DNA of 64,000 nucleotides. Origin: Vagococcus zengguangii. GTDB lineage: Bacteria; Bacillota; Bacilli; Lactobacillales; Vagococcaceae. Each line of letters begins with the position of its first letter. Positions within the stretch are counted from its first letter, which is position 1. The notes below the pieces were generated by a model, which was not told the origin of the DNA, did not search any database, and saw nothing but the letters and a program-made list of their open reading frames with translations. Below, one piece after another: positions 32,913 to 41,302 of this stretch. The position numbers and the translations under genes were made by a program. The stretch is taken from contig NZ_CP039712.1 in the NCBI RefSeq assembly GCF_005145005.1, positions 2,079,001-2,143,000 on the forward strand, given 5' to 3'.

Positions 32913-33788
32913 TTATCTTTGATGAATGTAATGGTGAAATGCTCCTATCAATCCCGCACTATTTTTATTTTCTGCAAATTTAATCTCGGTTTTATTAAAC
33001 ATTTCGGAAATTAATTTATTCTGAATTGCTTCTTCGATAAGAGGCTGTAACAATTCTTTTTGCTCCATAATACCTCCACCTAATGCAATAACCTCAGGAT
33101 TAATCAGATACATAATATTCACTAAACCTACACTCAAATTATTGATTAATGTTAGTATAGCATCCTCACAGTGAATATCACCGTTTTTATATCCTTCAAA
33201 AATTTCCATGCCATTTTGATAATGTGTTTCGTCTTGGATTTGATTAATGTATTCCACCAAAAAAGTCGTCGATGAGACATCTTGGAAATAACGATCACCA
33301 ATTAACATATAACCAATCTCACCAGCCGTATTGCCTTTACCATGAACTAGATGCCCATCAATCATTAAAGCACCACCGACACCTGTTCCGATTGTTAAGC
33401 AAACTACACTTTGAGCATTACGAGCAGCTCCTGCATAGTATTCCGCTAAACAAGCCGCATTCACGTCATTTTCAATTTCACAATCCAATGCATACTGTTC
33501 CTTGAAAAATTGTTTAAAATTAGTTCCCATATAATTAGGAATAGTGTAACCAGAATAGATTACTTCACCTTTTTCAGAATCAATAACCCCTGCACTAGAA
33601 ATTGCTACTCCCGAAAGTGAATATTCAGCGACAACCTCATCCGTCAATTCTTTGATAGTTTCAATAATTAAACGCTCTTTGGCATTGGTATCCTTAGCAG
33701 GAAATTTTCTCACTTCTTGTCCTTGATCGTTATATATTGCATACTTAATAGATGTCCCACCTATGTCGATGCATAATATATTTTCCAT
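32913..33788 (-). CDS. nanK: ROK-family sugar kinase, probable N-acetylmannosamine kinase
   Basis: 291 residues with the ROK phosphate motif LCIDIGGTSIKYAIY (about 5-19), the VCLTIGTGVGGALMIDGHLVHG adenosine region (about 128) and the EIGYMLIG segment, with the catalytic Asp in NDVNAACLAEY (about 108). The zinc-binding Cys cluster of classical ROK proteins is missing, as in several Gram-positive NanK proteins. It should phosphorylate N-acetylmannosamine at O6, giving the NanE substrate. The gene position between yhcH and rpiR supports this. Glucokinase activity cannot be excluded. Confidence 0.88.
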   Translation of the reverse strand: MENILCIDIGGTSIKYAIYNDQGQEVRKFPAKDTNAKERLIIETIKELTDEVVAEYSLSGVAISSAGVIDSEKGEVIYSGYTIPNYMGTNFKQFFKEQYALDCEIENDVNAACLAEYYAGAARNAQSVVCLTIGTGVGGALMIDGHLVHGKGNTAGEIGYMLIGDRYFQDVSSTTFLVEYINQIQDETHYQNGMEIFEGYKNGDIHCEDAILTLINNLSVGLVNIMYLINPEVIALGGGIMEQKELLQPLIEEAIQNKLISEMFNKTEIKFAENKNSAGLIGAFHHYIHQR

Positions 33789-33798
33789 TAACTTTCAC

Positions 33799-34245
33799 CT
33801 ACACCTTTAATTTAAATACTACTTTTTTTATTGCTTGTTTTTCTTCCAGCATGATGCCTGTTTTATGAGCAATTTCGGTATCGATTACCAAGATATCACC
33901 AATAACACACGAGATTTTTTCGTCACTTACTTCTTGGAAGGTAGCCGAGTCCGTTGATAAATCATAAACAACTTCAGCATAATTACCCGGCATTAACAAC
34001 TGAACTTGTTCCATCCCAGCTAACACTACATGAATGTCTATATTTTCTTGATGGACTTCAAACAACCTTTCCTCTTGATTATTTGTTTCATAACCAAATA
34101 TATTCATCGTTAATCCTTCAGACAACTCATGCGATCCATTTGAATAATGACCTACTTTAATTTCTTCAATAAGTTCGACAATCTTTGGCCAAAAGTGTGC
34201 CAACTTTTCTAAAGTATGATGGTCTTTTACAAAGTATCTATCCAT
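33799..34245 (-). CDS. YhcH/YjgK/YiaL family protein (sialic acid anomerase-like)
   Basis: 148 residues, a single cupin-like beta domain. Typical features are the GSHELSEGLTMNIFGYETN region (about 37-55) and the metal-site pattern FEVHQENIDIHVVLAG (about 63-78), with Glu and His residues, and a late His in DTEIAHKTGIM. NanQ (YhcH) of Escherichia coli speeds anomer conversion of sialic acid for the lyase. The second ATG (34245) is six bases after GAGGG; the first ATG touches it. It is in the nan operon between the binding protein and nanK. Confidence 0.88.
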   Translation of the reverse strand: MDRYFVKDHHTLEKLAHFWPKIVELIEEIKVGHYSNGSHELSEGLTMNIFGYETNNQEERLFEVHQENIDIHVVLAGMEQVQLLMPGNYAEVVYDLSTDSATFQEVSDEKISCVIGDILVIDTEIAHKTGIMLEEKQAIKKVVFKLKV

Positions 34246-34271
34246 TAACATCCCTCTTTTTTAAAAGAAAC

Positions 34272-34316
34272 GCGATGAAAGAACAACTTCAAAGGATTGG
34301 CGTTTTCCTTCATCGC
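34272..34316 (-). terminator. Intercistronic hairpin between binding protein and yhcH
   Basis: GCGATGAA / TTCATCGC imperfect stem inside the nan operon, directly after the binding-protein stop. It lacks a strong T run and more likely protects the upstream message or partly terminates it. Confidence 0.55.
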
Positions 34317-34322
34317 TTAACT

Positions 34323-35684
34323 TTATTTATTTACAATTACTGATTTTTTCTGATTTTCTTCAATAATACGATTACCATTTGTTTCAAATGATTCTAACGC
34401 TTGTTCAACTGTTTTATCGCCAGTGAATAAGGCTTGTAATTCTGGGAATAATGCATTTCTAATTTCAGCATAACCTGGTGTATTATTTGAGAAATTAATT
34501 AAGTATTCAGAATTTTCGTTATAAGCTGCTAAGTAAGGCATTTCAGCTGTTAATTGAGAAATCACAGATTCTCTAACCGGTAATGTATTTTTAGAAGCCA
34601 TTACTAATTCTTCATCTGAAGAGAAGAATTTAACAAAATCCTTAGCTGCTTTAGTACGAGCATCATCACCTGTGTTGAAGACAACCGAACTTGTCACATA
34701 AGTGAAGGAAATTGGGTTAGTTTCACCTGGAATATTTGCTAGACGAGCATCAAACTTTTGAACTTTTCCATTTTCCATGTCAGCCAAGACACCGTTTAAT
34801 AAAACACTATTAGTAAAGCTGATTGCCACTTGCTGATTTTGGAACATCGCATTGACATCGTTACTTGTTAACGTTTCAGCACCTGCTGTTGTTAACCCAT
34901 CTTTTCTTAATTGGTCGATGTAATTTAACGCTTTAACCCCTGATGCATCGTTTAATACAATCTTACCGTCTTCACCGAAGAACTCATTACCAAACATACG
35001 TAAGTATGACATGTTCCAAGTATCTCCTTGGTTATTTTTAGCAAACAAGCCCATTGGTGCAATATCTGGATTTGCTTCTTTTAATTTTTTAGTAATGACT
35101 TGTAAATCTTCAGGAGTCCAATTAGCAATGGCATGCTCATCACCAATATACTGATCCAGTCCTGCTGCCTTGAACATATCAGCATTATAGACTAATGTAC
35201 CTGGGTTATGCCCAAATGGATAGAAGTACACATCATCACCAATCGTCACATTATCCCAAATCGCATCAGAAATATCGCTCTTCGTCTGATCATCAATAAT
35301 ATCAGTTAAAGGTTCTAAAACACCCATATGAGCGTATTCGCTCAAAGCAAAACTTGAATCGAAGAAAATATCTGGTAATTGTTTCGTTTGAATCGCAACA
35401 CTTAATTTATCTGAGCGTTGTTCACCTGGAATAACTTGTACACTAATATCAACATTAGGGTTTTCTTTTTCATATTTTTCAGCAGCTGCTTTGAAGAAGC
35501 TATCATAATCTGCTCCATCTTCATCAGCGCTGTAAACCCCTTTCCATTGTGGTGTTAACCAAACCTCTACCGCTACTTTTTCATCATCTCCTTTGTCAGA
35601 TGAACCTGATTTCCCACATCCTGCTGCGACCAATAAACTACTAGATAATAATGCTCCTACCAAAATTTTTTTGCTTAACTTCAT
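34323..35684 (-). CDS. Sialic-acid operon ABC transporter substrate-binding lipoprotein
   Basis: A 453-residue family-1 solute-binding protein (maltose-binding-like). The signal peptide ends in lipobox VAAGC (Cys about residue 23) followed by a Gly/Ser/Asp linker. The body holds typical SBP_bac_1 segments such as YEKENPNVDISVQVIPGEQ (about 73) and DAMFQNQQVAISF-like NAMFQNQQVAISFTN (about 288). It captures the sugar outside the cell. The position in the operon points to sialic acid or a sialylated sugar. The layout resembles the SatABC system of pneumococcus, but the identity is inferred from context. Confidence 0.88.
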   Translation of the reverse strand: MKLSKKILVGALLSSSLLVAAGCGKSGSSDKGDDEKVAVEVWLTPQWKGVYSADEDGADYDSFFKAAAEKYEKENPNVDISVQVIPGEQRSDKLSVAIQTKQLPDIFFDSSFALSEYAHMGVLEPLTDIIDDQTKSDISDAIWDNVTIGDDVYFYPFGHNPGTLVYNADMFKAAGLDQYIGDEHAIANWTPEDLQVITKKLKEANPDIAPMGLFAKNNQGDTWNMSYLRMFGNEFFGEDGKIVLNDASGVKALNYIDQLRKDGLTTAGAETLTSNDVNAMFQNQQVAISFTNSVLLNGVLADMENGKVQKFDARLANIPGETNPISFTYVTSSVVFNTGDDARTKAAKDFVKFFSSDEELVMASKNTLPVRESVISQLTAEMPYLAAYNENSEYLINFSNNTPGYAEIRNALFPELQALFTGDKTVEQALESFETNGNRIIEENQKKSVIVNK

Positions 35685-35700
35685 GTTTAGTTCCCTCCTA

Positions 35701-36543
35701 TTATTCTTTCACAGCACCCGCTGTAATTCCTTTAGTAAAGTATTTTTGGAACAGTACAAAAATAACAATCATTGGCATTGCTGCAATAGCCGCACCAGCA
35801 ACTTTTAATCCCATGTTAGGACTGATTTCTTGCATTAAACCAGCGACACCAACCGTAAGCGTATTCATTCCTTTGCTACGTGCCATTAGTAATTGCCACA
35901 TATAATCATTCCAGAATGTAACGAAATTTAGAATGAATAACGCCCCAATACCTGGCTTAGCAATCGGTAACATCAGTTTGAAGAAAATAGTAAACTCATT
36001 AGCCCCATCTAATTTAGCTGACTCACGAATTGAATCAGGTATCGTTTCGAAGAAAGATTTAAGCATGAACACCCCGAAACAGGTTGCTAAGTTAGGCACA
36101 ATTAGAGCTTGATAGGTATCTACCCAATCAAACGCGACAATAATTTTAAACAGTGGCACAATAAATGTTTCTTTAGGAATCATTAAAGAAGCAATAAATA
36201 TCGCAAAGATAATGTTTTTTCCTTTAAATTTCAACTTAGCAAACGCATAAGCTGCTGCTGCAGATAAAATAACACTTAATCCCGTCGTTACAAAAGAAAC
36301 TAAAAAGCTATTAAAAGTCCAACGTAAGGCAGGTTGATTACTAAATAACTCCTTATAGTTATCTAAGTAAAGTGATTTAGGTAATATATCTGGCGGCATT
36401 TTATAGATTTCTGCAGAAGGTTTAAAAGAATTAGTAACTAGCCAAAATAATGGTAGCAAACTACAAATAGCTAAAATTGTTACGATAATATTAACAATTA
36501 AGTCGGATTTTTCCATTCGTCCTAATTTCTTAAATAATTTCAT
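35701..36543 (-). CDS. Sugar ABC transporter permease (MalG-type)
   Basis: 280 residues with six membrane helices and the permease EAA loop ESAKLDGANEFTIFFKLMLPIAKPG (about 180-205). It ends with the MalG-like FQKYFTKGITAGAVKE. It pairs with the MalF-type permease encoded just upstream (12-base gap) to form the channel for the binding protein. No ATP-binding subunit gene is present in the operon, so the pair probably uses a shared MsmK-like ATPase encoded elsewhere, as known for sugar importers of streptococci. Confidence 0.92.
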   Translation of the reverse strand: MKLFKKLGRMEKSDLIVNIIVTILAICSLLPLFWLVTNSFKPSAEIYKMPPDILPKSLYLDNYKELFSNQPALRWTFNSFLVSFVTTGLSVILSAAAAYAFAKLKFKGKNIIFAIFIASLMIPKETFIVPLFKIIVAFDWVDTYQALIVPNLATCFGVFMLKSFFETIPDSIRESAKLDGANEFTIFFKLMLPIAKPGIGALFILNFVTFWNDYMWQLLMARSKGMNTLTVGVAGLMQEISPNMGLKVAGAAIAAMPMIVIFVLFQKYFTKGITAGAVKE

Positions 36544-36555
36544 TGTCCGCTCTCC

Positions 36556-37464
36556 TTATTTTTGTTTTCCAAACGTTTTAAATTGAGGTAATGATAATAG
36601 TAACGCCACGATAAACATTAAGACCCCAACCGCTGCTGCGATACCTGTGTTGTTGTAAACAAAGGCATTTTGGTATAAGTAATACATCATAGTGACAGAT
36701 GAATTATTGGGTCCGCCACCTGTTAATAATTGAATAACAACGAAAATCTTTAATACCGCAATAATATTGATAACCGTTAAATATAAAGTTGTTGGTTTTA
36801 CTAAAGGAATTAAAATCTTAGTGATTCGTTGCCATCTAGTTGCTCCATCAATTTCAGCTGCTTCAAAATAATCAGCTGGAATTCCAATCATTGATGCAAT
36901 ATACAAAATAATAGCCTGTCCGACATTTCCTACAAATGTCACAAAAATAATCACTGGCATAACCCAAAATTTATCACCTAATAAGTTAACGTTTTCAAAA
37001 CCAAGGTTGCCTAATAAATAGGCAATTAAACCATTAGCTGGATTCAATAAAAAGTTCCATACCATACTCATTACAACCATTGAAACCATTACTGGTAAAT
37101 AAAAACTACCACGAATAAATGAGACATACTTTGCGCTTTTATCAAAAACCGCTGTTGCCACAAATAAACCAAAGGCAATGGTTAATGCAACTATCGCAAC
37201 CACAAAGAAAATCGTATTAGCAATGGACTTTAAGAATACAGGATCTTTAAAAAGATAAATGTAATTATCTAAACCAACAAATGTTTCACTCACATAATTC
37301 GATTGAAATAAACTCATTCTAAATCCTTCAATTACTGGATAAAGAATGAACAATAAAAATAAAATAAGTTGTGGTGCAATAAATAAATAACCCGACCAAG
37401 GATTTTCTATTCCTCTATACTTCTTTTTAGTCTTTTCTTTTTTTAAGTCTATACTATTTTCCAT
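36556..37464 (-). CDS. Sugar ABC transporter permease (MalF-type)
   Basis: 302 residues with six membrane helices, the first at about 26-48. The N-terminus has the WSGYLFIAPQLILFLLFILYPVIEGF pattern typical of UgpA/MalF-type permeases, and the EAA loop is EAAEIDGATRWQRITKILIPLVKPT (about 200-224). GGGPNNSSVTMMYYLYQNAF (about 248) is a conserved periplasmic-side loop of the group. GGGGG stands seven bases before the ATG. It follows nanE by 17 bases. Confidence 0.92.
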   Translation of the reverse strand: MENSIDLKKEKTKKKYRGIENPWSGYLFIAPQLILFLLFILYPVIEGFRMSLFQSNYVSETFVGLDNYIYLFKDPVFLKSIANTIFFVVAIVALTIAFGLFVATAVFDKSAKYVSFIRGSFYLPVMVSMVVMSMVWNFLLNPANGLIAYLLGNLGFENVNLLGDKFWVMPVIIFVTFVGNVGQAIILYIASMIGIPADYFEAAEIDGATRWQRITKILIPLVKPTTLYLTVINIIAVLKIFVVIQLLTGGGPNNSSVTMMYYLYQNAFVYNNTGIAAAVGVLMFIVALLLSLPQFKTFGKQK

Positions 37465-37481
37465 TAGGATACCCCCAATTA

Positions 37482-38174
37482 TTAATTATTTATAGCATCT
37501 ACAAATTTTTTAGCGATTTCTTGTGGTCGCGTAATAGCCCCACCAGTCACGACACTCCAACAACCTAATTCCAACACTCGTTTTGCCTTTTCAGGTGTAT
37601 CAATTTTCCCTTCAGCAATAACTGGGCGATCAACCATCTCTAAAACGTCTTTTAAGTGTTTAAAGTCATCATCACTAATATCACACCCTTGCGTATCCTC
37701 AGTATAGCCGTACAACGTTGTGCCGATAATATCAAAACCTAGTGACAAAGCATATTCAACGTCCTCTAACGTTGCACAATCAGCCATTAGTAACGTTGTT
37801 GGGTATTCTTCACGAATTACCTTGATGATTTCTGGTAATTGTTCCCCGTTTGGTCGAGATCTAGTAGTTGCATCCATTGCAACAATTTCCGCTCCCGTTG
37901 CACAGATTCTTCTAACCTCTTTTAGTGTTGGGGTGATAAAAATACTGCATCCTTCATAAACATTTTTCAATATTCCAATCACCGGTACTGAAACCGTATC
38001 TTTAATTGCTTGAATATCTACAACTGAATTTGCTCTAATTCCAATAGCCCCCGACATAACCGCTGCTTTCGCCATACGTGACATAATAAAAGAACTATGC
38101 AACGGTTCTTCCTTTAACGCCTGGCAAGAAACAATTAAACCACCTTTAATTTTTTTCAACACATCACTTTCCAT
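37482..38174 (-). CDS. nanE: N-acetylmannosamine-6-phosphate 2-epimerase
   Basis: 230 residues of the NanE TIM barrel. GGLIVSCQALKEEPLHSSFIMSRMAKAAVMSGAIGIRANS covers the N-terminal active-site region (about 8-48), IVAMDATTRSRP (about 118) the catalytic centre, and VIAEGKIDTPEKAKRVLELGCWSVVTGGAITRP the phosphate-binding end. It converts N-acetylmannosamine-6-phosphate to N-acetylglucosamine-6-phosphate, which enters aminosugar catabolism. No nagA or nagB lies nearby. The start is the ATG at 38174 with AGGAG eight bases ahead; the longer frame to 38213 runs into the esterase gene. Confidence 0.96.
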   Translation of the reverse strand: MESDVLKKIKGGLIVSCQALKEEPLHSSFIMSRMAKAAVMSGAIGIRANSVVDIQAIKDTVSVPVIGILKNVYEGCSIFITPTLKEVRRICATGAEIVAMDATTRSRPNGEQLPEIIKVIREEYPTTLLMADCATLEDVEYALSLGFDIIGTTLYGYTEDTQGCDISDDDFKHLKDVLEMVDRPVIAEGKIDTPEKAKRVLELGCWSVVTGGAITRPQEIAKKFVDAINN

Positions 38175-38185
38175 TTTTTCCACTC

Positions 38186-39136
38186 CTAATCCATTTTTAT
38201 ATTCGCTGCCCATTCAAATACTTTATCCGGGTACTTTACATTGATTGCTTCATGACCATACTCGGGAAAAACCAACATTTCTTTATCCGATGTTGTTAAA
38301 CGATTATATATTGCATACTGTGTTTCAGGTAAACAAATCTCATCTTTTAACCCACATAACATGGTAACTTGGCCCTTAATTAGGTGAGCAAAGTTTTTAA
38401 CATCAATGTATCCTAACGTTGATATTACTTCGTTGTAACTGTCATACATTGGGTCATGAAACTTGAAATATCTAAATAATTCATCATAAGGTTCGGTTTG
38501 ATTAGCGACTTTAATAACTTGACCAAAGTCTGATAAAAACGGATAGACACTAAATGTTTTTTTTACTTTATCAGATAAGGCAGCAGCGATTAAGGCTAAT
38601 GCGCCACCTTGTGATTCTCCCCAGGTATAGACGTGTTCCATATCTACCCATGATAATTGAGATACTACATTAACGAGCAAATAAACGTCTTTGTATATAT
38701 CTACATAGGCTAATGAATTAGCCCCTTCTTTCATCCCTCTTACTATTTGACCTTTAACAGTATTATATTTATGGATGCCATTATCGTGAGAATAACCAGA
38801 CTGTCCCCTAACATCCATCATTACCACACCTATACCTGCTGCCGTAAACTTGAATGCTTCTGACCAATCAGATGACTGACCTTGATAGCCATGAAACTTA
38901 ATGACTAACGGACACTTCTCTAATCCTGTTGGAACAACTAACTTAGAATAAATTAACGAATCGTCGTGTGACTTAAAAACCAACTCATAACACGCAACAA
39001 ATGGTAACTTTTCATTTTTAATTGTTAATGTATATTCAGGTAACACTTCATCCAACTGCTGACATATTTCTTTCCAAAATAGATCAAAATCCTCAGGCGG
39101 TTGATGCATCCCTAAATAATTTTCATAATTAATCAC
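38186..39136 (-). CDS. AXE1-family acetyl esterase, probable sialic acid O-acetylesterase
   Basis: 316 residues of the acetyl xylan esterase/cephalosporin deacetylase family. The nucleophile elbow is TWGESQGGALALIAAALS (about 170-187, Ser of GxSQGG). The acid residue lies in CGLKDEICLPETQ (about 265) and the late His in PEYGHEAI (about 298). VKFHGYQGQSSDW (about 85) forms the oxyanion region. It is cytoplasmic, without a signal peptide. In the nan cluster it most likely removes O-acetyl groups from sialic acid before the lyase, as the related pneumococcal locus esterase does. The GTG at 39136 has GGAGG seven bases ahead. It is the first gene of the operon. Confidence 0.88.
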   Translation of the reverse strand: MINYENYLGMHQPPEDFDLFWKEICQQLDEVLPEYTLTIKNEKLPFVACYELVFKSHDDSLIYSKLVVPTGLEKCPLVIKFHGYQGQSSDWSEAFKFTAAGIGVVMMDVRGQSGYSHDNGIHKYNTVKGQIVRGMKEGANSLAYVDIYKDVYLLVNVVSQLSWVDMEHVYTWGESQGGALALIAAALSDKVKKTFSVYPFLSDFGQVIKVANQTEPYDELFRYFKFHDPMYDSYNEVISTLGYIDVKNFAHLIKGQVTMLCGLKDEICLPETQYAIYNRLTTSDKEMLVFPEYGHEAINVKYPDKVFEWAANIKMD

Positions 39137-39156
39137 TATACTCCCTCCACATCTAT

Positions 39157-39170
39157 TAGAAGCGCTTACA
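39157..39170. promoter_or_regulatory. Catabolite response element (cre) of the nan operon
   Basis: TAGAAGCGCTTACA (minus strand TGTAAGCGCTTCTA) fits the CcpA site with a single deviation. It covers the predicted transcription start, where bound CcpA would repress. Confidence 0.75.
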
Positions 39171-39175
39171 AACAA

Positions 39176-39204
39176 AGTATAATACATGAAAACTATTTTT
39201 TCAA
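39176..39204 (-). promoter_or_regulatory. Promoter of the nan operon with overlapping palindrome
   Basis: TTGAAA at 39199-39204, a 17-base spacer, and TATACT at 39176-39181 on the minus strand. TGAAAA-CTATT-TTTTCA at 39187-39203 is an inverted repeat that covers the -35 end and the spacer. A similar arm is at 39220-39231. It is a candidate RpiR operator. Confidence 0.7.
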
Positions 39205-39243
39205 CAATTATTATTAAAAATAATTTTCATTCAAACATCAAAA

Positions 39244-39271
39244 AAACTGATTCCTTTACAGAAATCAGTTT
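39244..39271 (-). terminator. Terminator of the LysM protein gene
   Basis: AAACTGATT / AATCAGTTT stem; on the minus strand it is followed by TTTTGATG, 24 bases after the stop. Confidence 0.8.
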
Positions 39272-39294
39272 CTATACTATTTACTTTCCCTATC

Positions 39295-39885
39295 TTAGTA
39301 CCAACCGTTAGCTAACCAGAAGTTTTTAGCTGCTTGCCATGAACCATAACGAGATGATACATAGTTATCAGCAACACGTTCTTGGTTTTCTGGTGAGTAG
39401 TCACCGTTTAAATAGCTATCAGTTAATTGATATTTACCAACATATTGACCGTTACGAGCATTGTAGTTGTTTGTTGACTCTTTAAAAGCAATCCAAGACT
39501 TCGCTTCTGCTTCAGAACCTGAAGCGTTTGAAGTGTAGCTTGATGCTGCTGGTTGCGTTTCTTGTACTGGAGCTGTTTGAACAGGTTGTGATTCTACAAC
39601 TGTTTGAATTGCTTCAACTTGTGCAACTGGAGCTGCTTGAACAAAACCAGCTTCAGTATCAAATACTAATGTTTCACCTACAAAAATCATGTTAGCATCA
39701 GCGATATTATTTGCCGCTGCAATTGTATTATAGTAAGAAGCATCACCAAAGTACTCTTGCGCAATAGTTGATAATGTTTCACCTGATTTGATTGTATGTG
39801 AAACTTCTGCTGCGTCAACACTATTCATCCCTAATCCAAAAGTAACTAATCCTGCCATACCTAAAACTAATTTAGAAAATTTCAT
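39295..39885 (-). CDS. Secreted LysM protein with Apf-like lysozyme-fold C-terminus
   Basis: 196 residues. The signal peptide (residues 1-25, ending VDAAE) is followed by one LysM domain (about 28-72, HTIKSGETLSTIAQEYFGDASYYNTIAAANNI), a Gln/Pro/Val-rich linker (about 78-125) and a C-terminal domain (about 130-196). That domain contains SWIAFKESTNNYNARNGQYVGKYQLTDSYLNGDYSPENQERVADNYV and ends in WLANGWY. This last block is typical of aggregation-promoting factor (Apf)-like cell-wall proteins, and the Glu in FKES may be the catalytic acid. It binds peptidoglycan outside the cell. The start is the ATG at 39885 with AGGAG; the longer frame lacks support. Confidence 0.88.
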   Translation of the reverse strand: MKFSKLVLGMAGLVTFGLGMNSVDAAEVSHTIKSGETLSTIAQEYFGDASYYNTIAAANNIADANMIFVGETLVFDTEAGFVQAAPVAQVEAIQTVVESQPVQTAPVQETQPAASSYTSNASGSEAEAKSWIAFKESTNNYNARNGQYVGKYQLTDSYLNGDYSPENQERVADNYVSSRYGSWQAAKNFWLANGWY

Positions 39886-40381
39886 AATAATATTTCTCCT
39901 TCGATTTTGACAATCATGATTGACTGTCTCTTCTATTCGGGCATTTGATTTACGTCTCATAATGTTGCTCGACGTTTGCCACGAGAACTATTAAAACATT
40001 TTTATGTTACAAAACATCAATAGATTAATAACAAAAAGCGAAGAAATATGACAAAATGTAATATTTCCTGTCATTTAAGGATCTATCTACTAAAAATAAC
40101 CTCATTAAAAACCACGAATCAACCGCTATCTATCAACGTTTCCGATGTTTTTTGAAATCGTTCATTTATAAACCCTTTTAACATCGCGTATATTTCAAAA
40201 AAAAAGTGATTTATTTTTATTTTTTTGCTTGATTCGACAAAAAAAAGATGAAAAATAAGATTTTTAGCGAAATATTACAAGTTTGTGTCTTTCTTTATTA
40301 CAGAATTACTTTGTATCATAATCAGAAGTTACGTTACCTCGTTGTAATATTAGAGTACTTAATTGCCACTAAACATCAAAA

Positions 40382-40419
40382 AACAAGCACTATTAACGAG
40401 TTCATCAATAGTGCTTGTT
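40382..40419 (-). terminator. Terminator of XRE gene B
   Basis: AACAAGCACTATT / AATAGTGCTTGTT stem followed on the minus strand by TTTTTGATG. The 39886-40381 interval upstream of the LysM gene has no credible gene. It is strongly AT-rich, with several long T and A tracts and scattered TGTAAT motifs. Confidence 0.85.
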
Positions 40420-40427
40420 AGGATTAA

Positions 40428-41075
40428 CTAATAAATATTGAGCCAATAATCACCTTCAGTGGCAGATATCACAACTTTATAACGTGTATTCTTTTCTAAC
40501 TCCGCTAGTTTTTGTTCCTGACCAGCTTCTAATAGAAACTGTTTTATCATTTGATTGTGCTGATCATAAATCGCCACGTTCATTGATCCACTACTACTCG
40601 CATCATTCACTAAAGTTTGTTGCCAACGTCGATTAGTAAACTCTAAATACGATTTGCCTTCAAAAACAGCGATTGTTTCTTCGTTCGAGGTTGAATTGAT
40701 TGCTATTCTCGTAGACATAATTGGCGAAATGTACTGATGAACACTGCCTACTTCTTGATACCATAACCATCCTGTCAAACCTACAAACACTGCTAATAAA
40801 ATTGAAACCATTCGTAGTCGCCATTTTCTTTGCTTGTTCTTTCTCTGTTCCTGACTCACTTCTTTAACCATCACTTGGTCCTCCCTTAACAAATCATCTA
40901 AGGAGACTGCCAGTACGTCGCTTAGTAAAATTACCACATCCAAATCTGGATAATTTCGACCGATTTCCCAGTTTGAAATAGCTGATCTTGAAACATGTAA
41001 TTTTTCAGCTAATGCTTGTTGCGTTAATTCTTTTTCTTGTCTAAATTTTTTTATTCTTTCACCAATTGCGACCAT
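40428..41075 (-). CDS. Membrane-tethered XRE-family regulator, paralogue B
   Basis: 215 residues with the architecture of the protein at 18123-18788. An XRE helix-turn-helix occupies residues 3-60 (RIKKFRQEKELTQQALAEKLHVSRSAISNWEIGRNYPDLDV), then the shared DDLLREDQVMVKEV segment, a basic stretch, one membrane helix (about 92-110) and an outside domain of about 100 residues. The outside domains of the two paralogues are not visibly similar, which suggests different signals. The ATG at 41075 follows GGAGGG by five bases. It is a single-gene unit. The region upstream shares a CTTGCGC...GTGAC pattern with paralogue A. Confidence 0.82.
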   Translation of the reverse strand: MVAIGERIKKFRQEKELTQQALAEKLHVSRSAISNWEIGRNYPDLDVVILLSDVLAVSLDDLLREDQVMVKEVSQEQRKNKQRKWRLRMVSILLAVFVGLTGWLWYQEVGSVHQYISPIMSTRIAINSTSNEETIAVFEGKSYLEFTNRRWQQTLVNDASSSGSMNVAIYDQHNQMIKQFLLEAGQEQKLAELEKNTRYKVVISATEGDYWLNIY

Positions 41076-41255
41076 CCTTGCCCTCCTGTATTTAACCATA
41101 ATGTCCTTTGGTAATTTATGCTTGCGCGCCTTTGTGACGTTACTTTATTTTAACGTATTTTCAGTTGCGTGTTTGATTGATTGCATAAAAACAGCCTGCC
41201 ACAATCTGTGACATCTTGATAGAGCAAGCTTTTAATAGTATCTAACACTATATTA

Positions 41256-41296
41256 AAAAAACTCCAACACTTTTCAAGATAAGTGCTAGAGTTTTT
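41256..41296 (-). terminator. Terminator of udk
   Basis: AAAAACTC...CACTT / AAGTG...GAGTTTTT imperfect stem directly before the udk stop region on the minus strand, followed by TTAATATAG. Confidence 0.75.
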
Positions 41297-41302
41297 ATTG
41301 CA

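Noticed and set aside
40230-40330. Paired TGTAAT motifs as WalR boxes upstream of the LysM gene
   Set aside because: The spacing is about 23 bases rather than the five-base gap of WalR sites.
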